Of a stretch of DNA of 26,989 nucleotides, positions 1 to 6,982 are shown piece after piece. Location of the stretch: positions 1 to 26,989 of IMG/VR virus record IMGVR_UViG_3300027736_000210. One strand, written 5' to 3'. The stretch is from a virus. Every line of letters starts with the position of its first letter. Within the stretch, counting starts at the first letter, position 1. Made by a program: the position numbers and the translations under genes. The notes under the pieces are model-generated. The model was not told where the DNA came from and did not search any database. It saw only the letters and a list, made by a program, of their open reading frames with translations.

Positions 1-201
1 CTCTTGACTTACAACATCGGCTAGATTCTGGGCAGTGATGTTGATATCCAGATCATTGGCCAGTTTGATAAACGCATCTTGGCTGATTTCTTTTCGAGCA
101 TGAGTATTGTTGGCACGACCATTGAGGAACTGCACAAGGCCTGACAGTTGTTCAGGGTCTGGCGTAGTCGCCATGCCCATGTCAACTTCGAATATTTTCA
201 T
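1..201 (-). CDS. conserved phage protein, 5' part only (runs off left edge)
   Basis: The first 67 codons of a minus-strand gene are present; the rest lies outside the window. It begins MKIFEVDMGMATTPDPEQL and continues through a short helical stretch with no catalytic motif I recognise. Its ATG (201..199) shares a base with the TAA stop (203..201) of the Ala-rich gene upstream, so the two are probably translationally coupled in one late operon. It is too short for the ORF length cutoff but reads openly to the edge. Function unknown. Position beside late genes suggests a virion or assembly protein, which is inference. Confidence 0.7.
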   Translation of the reverse strand, partial: MKIFEVDMGMATTPDPEQLSGLVQFLNGRANNTHARKEISQDAFIKLANDLDINITAQNLADVVSQE

Positions 202-1142
202 TATCTCTTGGCGCGGCCTAGCGCGGCAGCAGGAGGTTCAGCACCGGCTTCGGCGGCTGCGGCATCTAATTCTGCATCAGCGCCCATCTCAGCACCCATG
301 TCGCCTGCGGCGGCCATGTCAGCACCTGCGGCGGCCATGTCGCCTGCACCTGCGGCAATGTCAGCGCCCATAGCACCAGCGGCTGCGGCACCAGCAGGTG
401 CTTGTCCTGTTACAACATTCAATGCGGCATCAAGTTGTTGTTTGGCACCTTGCAGGTTTTGCACCAGTCCGGCCAATGCGGCGGTAGCATCTGAATTGAA
501 TTGTGTGGCTTGATCAATACCAACTTGATTCTTGATTGAGTCAACCAAGGCAGGCAATTCTTTGAATTGCAATTCTGTAACATCTTCCAACATGCCTTGC
601 ATCTTGTCAACCATGTCTTGTGCAGCCAACACCACTTGGGCTTGTTGTACTTCACTTTCGTTGAGACGATGCATTGCACGACGCAAACGGCTTTCGGCCT
701 GCATCATTGCGGCACCGGCCACAAGTTTTTGTTCTTCGGGATTTAATTGTTGTCCGCCGGCAGATTTTTTCAATGCGGCAGCCAGTTTAGGATCCTGTGG
801 AGGTTTTGCACCAGTAGGGGCGGCGGCACCAATTGCGCCAGGTTGTGCTGGGGCGCCAGCGGCAGCACCTGTACTGGCCACAGGTGGCAGTGTGGTTTCT
901 TTTAGTCTGGCACTTAATGCCTGTTCCATCATTACCAGTTGCAGGTACTTGGGATTGGTTTCACTGCGATGACGGGCGGTTGTTCCACGGTGTTCTTTTA
1001 ACACGCCTTGCACCTTGACCAACATCACACGAGTTTGATTGTGTGACAATTGATCAAAACGAATACGTGAACCAAAGTAACTTTCGAATACTTTGGCGAT
1101 TTGTTTACTTGGCTTGGGAGCCGATAGTTCTTGCAGTTTCAT
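201..1142 (-). CDS. Ala-rich conserved phage protein (313 aa), late gene
   Basis: Unidentified 313-aa protein. The N-terminal 90 residues (starting MKLQELSAPKPSKQIAKVFE) are basic and helical. The middle (about 130-240) is Gln/Ala-rich, helical, coiled-coil-like. The last 65 residues are low complexity, built from Ala, Gly, Met, Asp and Glu, and end in a basic GRAKR tail. A CTAAATA late-promoter box lies 23 nt upstream of the ATG, inside the end of the preceding gene, which it overlaps by 38 nt. Late expression and the acidic, Ala-rich helical make-up would suit a head-assembly, core or scaffold-type protein, but no homology motif confirms this. The next gene starts on its stop codon. Confidence 0.75.
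   Translation of the reverse strand: MKLQELSAPKPSKQIAKVFESYFGSRIRFDQLSHNQTRVMLVKVQGVLKEHRGTTARHRSETNPKYLQLVMMEQALSARLKETTLPPVASTGAAAGAPAQPGAIGAAAPTGAKPPQDPKLAAALKKSAGGQQLNPEEQKLVAGAAMMQAESRLRRAMHRLNESEVQQAQVVLAAQDMVDKMQGMLEDVTELQFKELPALVDSIKNQVGIDQATQFNSDATAALAGLVQNLQGAKQQLDAALNVVTGQAPAGAAAAGAMGADIAAGAGDMAAAGADMAAAGDMGAEMGADAELDAAAAEAGAEPPAAALGRAKR
225..400. repeat. in-frame low-complexity repeats coding the Ala/Gly/Met tail
   Basis: The DNA coding the C-terminus of the Ala-rich gene contains short imperfect direct repeats. The clearest is the 17-mer CCTGCGGCGGCCATGTC at 304-320 and 325-341, offset by 21 nt (7 codons), with degenerate copies on either side. The offset keeps frame, so copy-number change would lengthen or shorten the tail without breaking it. 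Confidence 0.6.
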
Positions 1143-1590
1143 TATTGAATCCTCTAATCTGTAGATATTTAGCCCGATTTACACAATTTTCTAATTCTGC
1201 GTCAACGGAATTATATAGGTCTATTTTGGGTTGAATCTTCATGTTTATGATTTCATAAAAATTCTCATGGCGTCCACGTTCGCCCACTGTCTTACGACAG
1301 TATATATCCGCGGCCAGGGCCTGTTTTTTACGGTCTAACACCAGTATTGAATTGCTTAGATTGTACTGTTGCTGATGATCAGCAGTGCACCAACTCATGG
1401 CTGATTTTTTACTGCTGAAACTGTGTATTTCTCTATCCCATGTGCTCACACAGAATCTTGAGTCTTTGGATTCAATACAGTATTTTCCAAATACCACAAT
1501 GCCGCCTGCGCCATTATCTATTATGATACTATCAATGTTGCGTTTGAGCTCACGTTCGGCCCAGGCTTCTAGTTTTTGTTCTCGGGTCAT
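1105..1590 (-). CDS. conserved hypothetical phage protein (161 aa)
   Basis: Not recognised. A 161-aa mixed alpha/beta protein starting MTREQKLEAWAERELKRNID, with a Gly-rich turn (DNGAGGIVVFGKY), scattered Cys (positions 38, 47, 68, 98, 137) but no clear zinc-site spacing, and a helical C-terminus. Its start overlaps the stop of the upstream 87-aa gene by 4 nt (ATGA). Its 3' end overlaps the next gene by 38 nt and carries that gene's late promoter. The gene therefore has a double role as coding and regulatory DNA. No signal peptide or membrane segment is visible. Confidence 0.7.
   Translation of the reverse strand: MTREQKLEAWAERELKRNIDSIIIDNGAGGIVVFGKYCIESKDSRFCVSTWDREIHSFSSKKSAMSWCTADHQQQYNLSNSILVLDRKKQALAADIYCRKTVGERGRHENFYEIINMKIQPKIDLYNSVDAELENCVNRAKYLQIRGFNNETARTIGSQAK
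1166..1172 (-). promoter_or_regulatory. T4/cyanophage-type late promoter box CTAAATA
   Basis: On the minus strand this reads CTAAATAT, 23 nt upstream of the ATG at 1142. T4-like phages use a single TATAAATA-type box recognised by a gp55-like late sigma; cyanophage relatives use CTAAATA. The same motif recurs at matching distance before other virion-like genes in this window. Confidence 0.55.
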
Positions 1591-1850
1591 TTTATTACAT
1601 AATGGGAGATCATATATCCCAACGCCGCCATTAGTACCCCAATGGATCCCACGGCCCAGTTGAGCAGTTGATTGTTGCGCTGATCGTTCATTTGAGTCAC
1701 TGTTTCATGTATTTCTCGAGCAGTTACTTTGACAGAAGCAACGTCAGTTTCTAAATTTTCTAGTTTGAGTTCTAGGTGGCGATAACGCTCTGCACACAGT
1801 TCAACGTGCGCTTCAAGACTTTTCTTTTCAATATCAGTTGTATCGGCCAT
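1587..1850 (-). CDS. small coiled-coil membrane protein (87 aa)
   Basis: An 87-aa protein with a long charged heptad-like helix (about residues 8-60) followed by one hydrophobic segment near the C-terminus (about 64-84, NWAVGSIGVLMAALGYMISH). This tail-anchored arrangement resembles XhlA-type haemolysin/holin accessory proteins and other small phage membrane proteins, but no family-specific residue proves it. It has a good ribosome site, GGAG five nt before the ATG, inside the end of the upstream gene (2-nt gap), and overlaps the next gene by ATGA. A role in lysis or membrane attachment is inference only. Confidence 0.75.
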   Translation of the reverse strand: MADTTDIEKKSLEAHVELCAERYRHLELKLENLETDVASVKVTAREIHETVTQMNDQRNNQLLNWAVGSIGVLMAALGYMISHYVIK

Positions 1851-1852
1851 GA

Positions 1853-2284
1853 TTACTCCAATGCATTATTTACCGCAATGAACCAAATGTTTTGATCTTC
1901 GCCATTGGTGGTGATAGTAGGAGCCAGACTGGGTTGTTCTGTCAAGTTCAACATCATGGGTATTCCTTCACAATCAACTCTGAGTCCGGCCAAGGGATCA
2001 GGGTCTCCGTGCATTTCAAATACGCCTTCACTTTCACTTCGGAATTCAAACTCCCATACCCCGTCCGTTTCTACAGGCACAGTAAGGTCAGCAGGCTGTG
2101 TTCGCAAACTTATAATTTGTAACAGTGTTTCCCAGTTGCGTTGTTGGTTGCGCGAATGATTCCAGTCGTGTTGATTGTGTACAGATTGCCCAGCGCGATC
2201 TACAAATGGAATTTCACTTGATCTGAAATGACCGGTCACACCAGTGAGACTGCAATCAAAAAGAGTACGGCATATGATTTTCAT
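1853..2284 (-). CDS. conserved hypothetical phage protein (143 aa)
   Basis: Not recognised. I place the start at ATG 2284 (MKIICRTLFDCSLTGVTGHF). An in-frame TTG at 2305 would add seven residues but lies in the U-tract of the terminator of the preceding gene, so it is unlikely. The protein is mostly beta-rich, with an N-terminal segment typical of a phage-conserved family (DCSLTGVTGHF; RNQQRNWETLLQIISLR) and an acidic second half. A weak late-box variant TTAAATA (2299..2293) lies only 8 nt before the ATG. It is followed after 2 nt by the 87-aa membrane protein. Probably late and virion-related by position. Confidence 0.7.
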   Translation of the reverse strand: MKIICRTLFDCSLTGVTGHFRSSEIPFVDRAGQSVHNQHDWNHSRNQQRNWETLLQIISLRTQPADLTVPVETDGVWEFEFRSESEGVFEMHGDPDPLAGLRVDCEGIPMMLNLTEQPSLAPTITTNGEDQNIWFIAVNNALE

Positions 2285-2302
2285 TCTATGAGTATTTAAT
2301 GC

Positions 2303-2337
2303 CAAAAAGAAACCCCGGAGTTTTTACGTCCGGGGTT
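2303..2337 (-). terminator. rho-independent terminator after the 146-aa virion gene
   Basis: On the minus strand a 9-bp GC-rich stem (AACCCCGGA paired with TCCGGGGTT, arms 2329-2337 and 2311-2319), a 9-nt loop, then TCTTTTT. It sits 25 nt beyond the stop of the 2363-2803 gene and isolates that gene as its own transcription unit. Confidence 0.85.
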
Positions 2338-2362
2338 GGTTCAACTAAAAACCAGTTGGTTA

Positions 2363-2803
2363 TTAAGCAACCAAACTAGTGAATGTAGCCGCGTTGGATA
2401 CGTTACCAGTTGGGATACCAATGTTCAAACCACCAGTTGCATTGGCTGTTTGAGCAGCCGCTACCAATGTTGCTGTTGTGTAAGCGCCACTTGGGTAGAT
2501 AGCAATGTTGATTGTACCAGCAGTTGCACCTGCTTGGTAGAACGCAATTGTTCCGCCTGCACCGCCGCCAGTGATGCCAGCACCAGATTGGATTGCTTGG
2601 AACACATTGTTCAAATAACCGTTGACGTTACCAGCATTTGTCAATGCGGCATTTGCTGTCAATAAGAAGAAGTCTAGCTTTGGGCCAGACAACATCACTG
2701 GGCCTTGGGCCGCGACGTTTGCTGTACCAGCGATAGAACCATTTGCTACGTCCAGTGCAAATACTGGTTGGGTAGTACCGTTTACTTTTGTAAATGTTGC
2801 CAT
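2363..2803 (-). CDS. probable abundant virion structural protein (146 aa)
   Basis: A 146-aa protein of small residues (Ala, Gly, Thr, Asn, Val) with almost no Cys, Trp or Lys, typical of beta-rich, tightly packed capsid decoration or fibre proteins. The middle has a Gly-rich stretch (GAGITGGGAGG). It forms its own unit: a CTAAATA late box 42 nt upstream, a strong AAAGGAA ribosome site about 8 nt before the ATG, and a strong hairpin terminator just downstream. Such dedicated control suggests high late expression, as for a head decoration or tail protein. The exact role is not identifiable from sequence alone. Confidence 0.75.
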   Translation of the reverse strand: MATFTKVNGTTQPVFALDVANGSIAGTANVAAQGPVMLSGPKLDFFLLTANAALTNAGNVNGYLNNVFQAIQSGAGITGGGAGGTIAFYQAGATAGTINIAIYPSGAYTTATLVAAAQTANATGGLNIGIPTGNVSNAATFTSLVA

Positions 2804-2845
2804 TTTATTTTTCCTTTAAGTTAGTGGTCTCAGTGGACCTGCTTT

Positions 2846-2852
2846 TATTTAG
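2846..2852 (-). promoter_or_regulatory. late promoter box CTAAATA
   Basis: Minus-strand CTAAATAAA, 42 nt upstream of the ATG at 2803, in the short gap after the 634-aa gene. With the terminator at 2303-2337 it defines a single-gene late unit. Confidence 0.6.
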
Positions 2853-2866
2853 TCAGTTTGGGAAAA

Positions 2867-4771
2867 TCACGCCTGTTGCGGATTGTTTCTCTGTCTGTTT
2901 TGAGCCGCAAATGCGTTGGGATCAAACCTACTAACCAGCTTAGCATAGCCAGCAGGGGTGGCCATGACCCAGCCTTCTTGCCCAGGATGTTCAGTGTCAG
3001 CCTGACGTTTGATATACATTTTGAGATCGTGTAGCAAAATAAACGCTGAGAATGCCGCGGCAATAGCGGGTGTATTAGAACTTGGGCTGTTTAAGTATTC
3101 TACAATATTGCGGTATTTTTGCGGGGTGACTTTTGTTTCCAACCACTTGCCAAACTCAGGCAATAGTGTAGCGCCGTTGAGTGGTGCACCTACTTTGGTG
3201 TTGATAAAGTCCACACACAGTTTTGCTAGATCAGTGATCTTGTGTGCCCGCAATTCAGCAGGGTTGAACAAGGTATCGATGTCTCGGCCCTGAGACTTAA
3301 TCAATTGTTTGAGTTGTTTTTCAGCATTGGTTTCGGACTGTAGTCGACTAGGTGTAGCTGGCTTTTCTAGCATGAGTCCAGGAACTTCGTTGAATCGTAC
3401 TCCACTCAAGGGCTGACGTGCATCACCTGCATCTGCATACATTGAGTGTATGGCAATACCAATATTTGAATTGCCAATACGTTGACCCAGCGAAGATTTG
3501 GCAGGTATCTTGTATTCAATGGTGTTGGGCTCGAACACGTAGTTTCCAGCAATTTCTGGCGGGGTTTGCATGTACAACAAATCACCTTTGACATAACCAC
3601 GGAAGTTTGGGGGCAGTGCGGCTTCTAGTATAGGAAACAATGTGGTATAGATTTGAATCAATTCAGTTCTGTCACCTGGACGATGACTTTGTATATCGGT
3701 CATCATTTGAGGACTTGTGGCAAGTCCATCGTAGCCTTTGGCTTCAAAGCCCGACCCGTCTGTCAGCACAAACTCACCAGTGGCAGGTTTACGGCCAAAT
3801 ATCACAGCAGGCTTGCCGTCCCACTTGGCTGTGGTTGTTTTGGGTTGTTCCGTAGCATGTTGCACAATAGCAAGAGCATCCTTGATGCCTTGTGTGCCAC
3901 GACGGAATACTAGATCTTCCAGGTGTTCAATACCTTTGGCCCGTCCGCCAACACCGGCTTGTTCTGCTTCCACTAGCGCAACATAACCTCGATTAACAAT
4001 TCTATCACGTAGTCTTGCCAAGAAGTTGACATCACTTTCGGCCACGCCCATTTCGGGTTCTTTTACACCTTCACGTGAGATATAGTCACGGAAGTCTGCT
4101 AGTTTGGCATCACGGTCAGGGTCCATTGCTAGTGCTTTGTAAATGCTTTCCACAGTCATCATCTGACTGCGGTTGTAGTTGGGTCCTAACAATATGCCTG
4201 CGGCTTGATCAGGATCCATTGTGACTGCCCGATCTGTTTGGCGACTGATAATGCCTTTGGCTGAGGCTTTGAGTCCCAGGGCTTTGGCAATACTGCTCAT
4301 CAATATGTTACGAAACACACCTTTGTAGGCTGATCCTGTGCCGCCACCCAGCCAGAATGTGCCCCATTCCATGTCGGGCATGAACATAAAATCTGTTTGT
4401 ACATATCCACGCTTGGGATCACCTTGTATGGGTGTTTTGAAGTGTACTGCTTCACCTGTGAGTTTTGTCCAGTCTCGGGGATCTTGTTTGTTTTTTGTGG
4501 CCCAGGCATCTAGTATGCCCTTGAGTTCAGCCTTGGTTATTTCGTTGGCATCTACAGCAAGATCTAAATCACCCGAATCAGATTTTTTGCCAGTTGATCC
4601 CAGCCACTTGATGGGAATGCCTGCTTCATCCCGATCATGTGATAAGTCAAGCCCTGTGATGGTTTCCAACCAAGACACTGTGCTGGCGATGTCTGCCTGT
4701 TTGATGCGTTGTGTTAGTGGCCGGCCTTGTGCATCTTTAAAAACATTGCCACCTTCGTTGAGATACATCAT
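2867..4771 (-). CDS. fused nucleotidyltransferase + KxDG ligase-like protein (634 aa)
   Basis: Two nucleotidyl-transfer domains appear in one chain. N-terminal: a Pol-beta-superfamily minimal nucleotidyltransferase, with G58-S59, then D68-L69-D70 (GDLDLAVD), and a third carboxylate D127 (VQTDFMF). This is the hG[GS]...DxD...D pattern with all metal ligands present. C-terminal (from about 285): a phage-conserved domain with HLEDLVF, then K316-W-D-G319 like motif I of DNA/RNA ligases and capping enzymes, VKGDLLY (394-400) in the place of motif III, and NTIEYKIP (416-423) resembling motif IV. K316 would be the AMP-accepting lysine. It follows the 328-aa gene with an ATGA overlap. The substrate (RNA end, tRNA, protein or DNA) is unknown. 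The nucleotidyltransferase call is firm; the ligase-like call is probable. Confidence 0.75.
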   Translation of the reverse strand: MMYLNEGGNVFKDAQGRPLTQRIKQADIASTVSWLETITGLDLSHDRDEAGIPIKWLGSTGKKSDSGDLDLAVDANEITKAELKGILDAWATKNKQDPRDWTKLTGEAVHFKTPIQGDPKRGYVQTDFMFMPDMEWGTFWLGGGTGSAYKGVFRNILMSSIAKALGLKASAKGIISRQTDRAVTMDPDQAAGILLGPNYNRSQMMTVESIYKALAMDPDRDAKLADFRDYISREGVKEPEMGVAESDVNFLARLRDRIVNRGYVALVEAEQAGVGGRAKGIEHLEDLVFRRGTQGIKDALAIVQHATEQPKTTTAKWDGKPAVIFGRKPATGEFVLTDGSGFEAKGYDGLATSPQMMTDIQSHRPGDRTELIQIYTTLFPILEAALPPNFRGYVKGDLLYMQTPPEIAGNYVFEPNTIEYKIPAKSSLGQRIGNSNIGIAIHSMYADAGDARQPLSGVRFNEVPGLMLEKPATPSRLQSETNAEKQLKQLIKSQGRDIDTLFNPAELRAHKITDLAKLCVDFINTKVGAPLNGATLLPEFGKWLETKVTPQKYRNIVEYLNSPSSNTPAIAAAFSAFILLHDLKMYIKRQADTEHPGQEGWVMATPAGYAKLVSRFDPNAFAAQNRQRNNPQQA

Positions 4772-5754
4772 GGTCGTTTGATTCCTGCCGCATCACCAGC
4801 GGCCTTGTGTTGTGGATTGGCATCGTTGTATGGTTCCCATCCTCGACCAAAGTTAATTATAAGATCATTAGGTGCTGGTTTGCCAGTATATCTTAGGTCA
4901 AATCCGGCTGGCGAAACTGCCCCACTACCTCCACCAAGGGCACTATTTCGATCATAGGCCAAAGAATTTTGTGCTGGCAATATTCCATCGCCCACAAGTT
5001 TCAACCAATCTCCGCCAATGGTCTTGGGGTCAACACCTTGTACTGTGGCTTTGTAGATGGTATCTATCATTTGTGTAATTTTTGTAACAATACTTTGAGT
5101 ACCACGCTTGACTGCCGGGTCTTTAGCATAGTTGCCTATGGTTGTGTAGTCCCCGCCATTGCGACCCCCAATCATTTGATTGACCATTTGGTGTAACTCT
5201 TGTTGTAGGGCACCTATACTGGGTTGTGTTACTGTGCTGAGACTGGACGCTGGATTACCATTGGCATCTTTGCTGTGCGCCAAGAAATTCTGCACTGTTT
5301 GCGCCCAAGCAGCCTGCATGGTTGTGGCCAGTGTTTTGGCTTCGGGACTGTTTACCTGGCTCTTCATAAAGTCTTCACGACTTTGAGATGCGCCTTTCTT
5401 GCTCAGGACATCTACCCCACCAAATGCTTTGCTCATTAAACTTTTACCCAGGGCACCTGCTACTCCGCCAGCAACATTTAATGCGCCAGTTGCAATTTTT
5501 CCTGGTGTGCTGTTTGCAACTGCGCCAGTAACTTTGCTGAGTGTTCCCCCTGTTGAACCACTGGTGGCAGGTGCCGCAGTGGCTGCGGGTGCCACAGCCG
5601 GCGCTGATCCACTTGAGTTAGCAGTGCCGGCGGTTGGCTTTTTGATGGTGTTCATTATGTTAGACGCATTGAACCCCGCTGGCGAGCCAGTTGTGGTTGC
5701 TGGCATGTTGGCAAGTTCGTTTAAGGGTCTACGTGTTATCTCATGAATCTGCAT
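4768..5754 (-). CDS. Ala/Ser/Thr-rich conserved phage protein (328 aa)
   Basis: Start chosen at ATG 5754 (MQIHEITRRPLNEL) because AGGAGG lies 4 nt before it; the longer 346-aa reading from 5808 has no such site. Residues 20-110 are a flexible Pro/Ala/Thr/Gly/Ser linker-like region including a Gly-Ala hydrophobic stretch (GALNVAGGVAGALGKSL). Residues 120-250 are helical (KSQVNSPEAKTLATTMQAAW...). The C-terminus is again flexible. No enzyme motif. The short N-terminal MxIxEIT peptide is a common start among proteins of cyanophage-type T4 relatives. It lies in a late operon between an 82-aa gene (14-nt overlap) and the nucleotidyltransferase fusion (ATGA overlap). Function unknown. Confidence 0.7.
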   Translation of the reverse strand: MQIHEITRRPLNELANMPATTTGSPAGFNASNIMNTIKKPTAGTANSSGSAPAVAPAATAAPATSGSTGGTLSKVTGAVANSTPGKIATGALNVAGGVAGALGKSLMSKAFGGVDVLSKKGASQSREDFMKSQVNSPEAKTLATTMQAAWAQTVQNFLAHSKDANGNPASSLSTVTQPSIGALQQELHQMVNQMIGGRNGGDYTTIGNYAKDPAVKRGTQSIVTKITQMIDTIYKATVQGVDPKTIGGDWLKLVGDGILPAQNSLAYDRNSALGGGSGAVSPAGFDLRYTGKPAPNDLIINFGRGWEPYNDANPQHKAAGDAAGIKRP

Positions 5755-5989
5755 GGGTCCTCCTGACAGATCGTGAAAACTTGCCGGCATCTTTGGTGCG
5801 TATGGCATTAAGCAGTTTGCGTGTGAGGTTGTCCGCTTGCTCTGCGCCGAACTCTGATTCTATTTGTTCAATCAAGCGTATGGCGCTGGCAATCACGCTG
5901 TCGGCACGGGTTTCAATGATCAAGCGTCTATCACGCTCCACATACATTGAATCTAATTCTTCCAACAAACTTCGGGTCTTTTTCTGCAT
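5741..5989 (-). CDS. conserved small helical phage protein (82 aa)
   Basis: An 82-aa charged, fully helical protein (MQKKTRSLLEELDSMYVERD...) with no catalytic motif. It heads a late operon: CTAAATA box 19 nt upstream of the ATG, then this gene, the 328-aa gene (14-nt overlap) and the nucleotidyltransferase fusion. A divergent late promoter for the tail-fibre-like gene shares the same intergenic region. Function unknown. Confidence 0.7.
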   Translation of the reverse strand: MQKKTRSLLEELDSMYVERDRRLIIETRADSVIASAIRLIEQIESEFGAEQADNLTRKLLNAIRTKDAGKFSRSVRRTHADS

Positions 5990-6008
5990 TCGATCTGGGC
6001 CTTTGGAT

Positions 6009-6015
6009 TATTTAG
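6009..6015 (-). promoter_or_regulatory. late promoter box CTAAATA (leftward)
   Basis: Minus-strand ACTAAATAA, 19 nt before the ATG at 5989. It lies back to back with a plus-strand TAATAAATA box, making a divergent late promoter pair in a 69-bp gap. Confidence 0.6.
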
Positions 6016-6029
6016 TGCTTTTTAGATTC

Positions 6030-6038
6030 TAATAAATA
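6030..6038 (+). promoter_or_regulatory. late promoter box TAATAAATA (rightward)
   Basis: Plus-strand TAATAAATA ends 20 nt before the ATG at 6059, a close match to the T4 late consensus TATAAATA. AGGA lies 6 nt before that ATG. Confidence 0.6.
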
Positions 6039-6058
6039 TCTATTATACAGGATCACAC

Positions 6059-6982
6059 ATGACAAGTCAAATTAACCCCAACAACATCGACGGCCAATAC
6101 CCCGTTGCAGGCCAGCCCAACAACACACAGGGCTTTAGAGACAATTTTACCAACATCAAAACCAATTTTCAAACAGCCGCAACTGAGATCACTGACTTGG
6201 AAAACAAAGGTGTTTTCAAAGCCGCACTAACAGGTACTACACTTGACAACAACATGGCAGATAACTTAATATACGCCGTTAAATTAAATGATGTGAGTTA
6301 TACCTATCTGCAACAGACTGCCACAGCAGGTGCTATCGCTATTGATTACTCAGCCGCACAGTATCAACTGGTCGCACCCACTGCCAATGTTAGTTTGAGT
6401 TTTAGCAACTGGCCAGTATCAGGTGTAGAAGGTGTGATCTACGTTGATGTTGTTGTTACCAATACTGCTTATACTGTTACCTTGCCCAGTGCAGTCAGCC
6501 TGGGCACCACTGGCATTCAAGGATATGTTGCCAACGTAATCACATTTGGTGCCACCGGCACCTATAGATTTGCATTTAGCACTGTGGATTCAGGTACCAC
6601 AATTGCTATCTATGATTTGAATCGTGCTCTCACTGCCTATACCAACCCATTCGGATATGTTGCCGGGGGTGGTGGTACTGTGACACAAGCCACAAACAAG
6701 GCCACCGGTGTTACACTTAACAAACCCAGCGGACAAATTACCATGAACAATGCGTCCTTGGCAGCCGCAACTATTGTGAGTTTTACTTTTACAAACAGCA
6801 CAATCTCGTCAACTGATTTGTTAGTGATCAATCATGTGAGTGGTGGCACCATTGGTTCCTATACATTTACTGCCGCTTGTGGCGCAGGGTCGGCTGCTGT
6901 TTATGTTCGTAATGCAACCTCGGGCTCGCTTGGTGAAGCCGTTGTGTTGCGGTATGCTGTGATCAAGGGTGCTATAAGTTAA
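6059..6982 (+). CDS. tail-fibre / receptor-binding-like structural protein (307 aa)
   Basis: N-terminal part (1-60) begins MTSQINPNNIDGQYPVAGQP and contains a conserved helix (GFRDNFTNIKTNFQTAATEI), as found at the start of many T4-relative tail/baseplate fibres. The middle is beta-rich. The last 100 residues (from VTQATNKATGVTLNKPSGQI) match the widespread phage fibre C-terminal type, with alternating small and hydrophobic residues ending in VVLRYAVIKGA. It would sit in the virion tail and contact the host surface. It is the only plus-strand gene between 1 and 12476 and has its own late box. Its TAA overlaps the TAA of the convergent radical SAM gene by 4 nt. No tail-fibre chaperone gene follows. 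Confidence 0.75.
   Translation: MTSQINPNNIDGQYPVAGQPNNTQGFRDNFTNIKTNFQTAATEITDLENKGVFKAALTGTTLDNNMADNLIYAVKLNDVSYTYLQQTATAGAIAIDYSAAQYQLVAPTANVSLSFSNWPVSGVEGVIYVDVVVTNTAYTVTLPSAVSLGTTGIQGYVANVITFGATGTYRFAFSTVDSGTTIAIYDLNRALTAYTNPFGYVAGGGGTVTQATNKATGVTLNKPSGQITMNNASLAAATIVSFTFTNSTISSTDLLVINHVSGGTIGSYTFTAACGAGSAAVYVRNATSGSLGEAVVLRYAVIKGAIS

Noticed and set aside
532-972. Long plus-strand open frame opposite the Ala-rich gene
   Set aside because: Shadow of a GC-rich biased coding strand; Cys/Ser-rich product, no ribosome site, no domain.
2285-2305. N-terminal extension of the 143-aa gene from TTG 2305
   Set aside because: The added codons lie on the U-tract of the upstream terminator and have no ribosome site; ATG 2284 is preferred.
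4338-4781. Plus-strand frame opposite the nucleotidyltransferase fusion
   Set aside because: Antisense shadow of a clear domain-bearing gene; no start signal or recognisable product.
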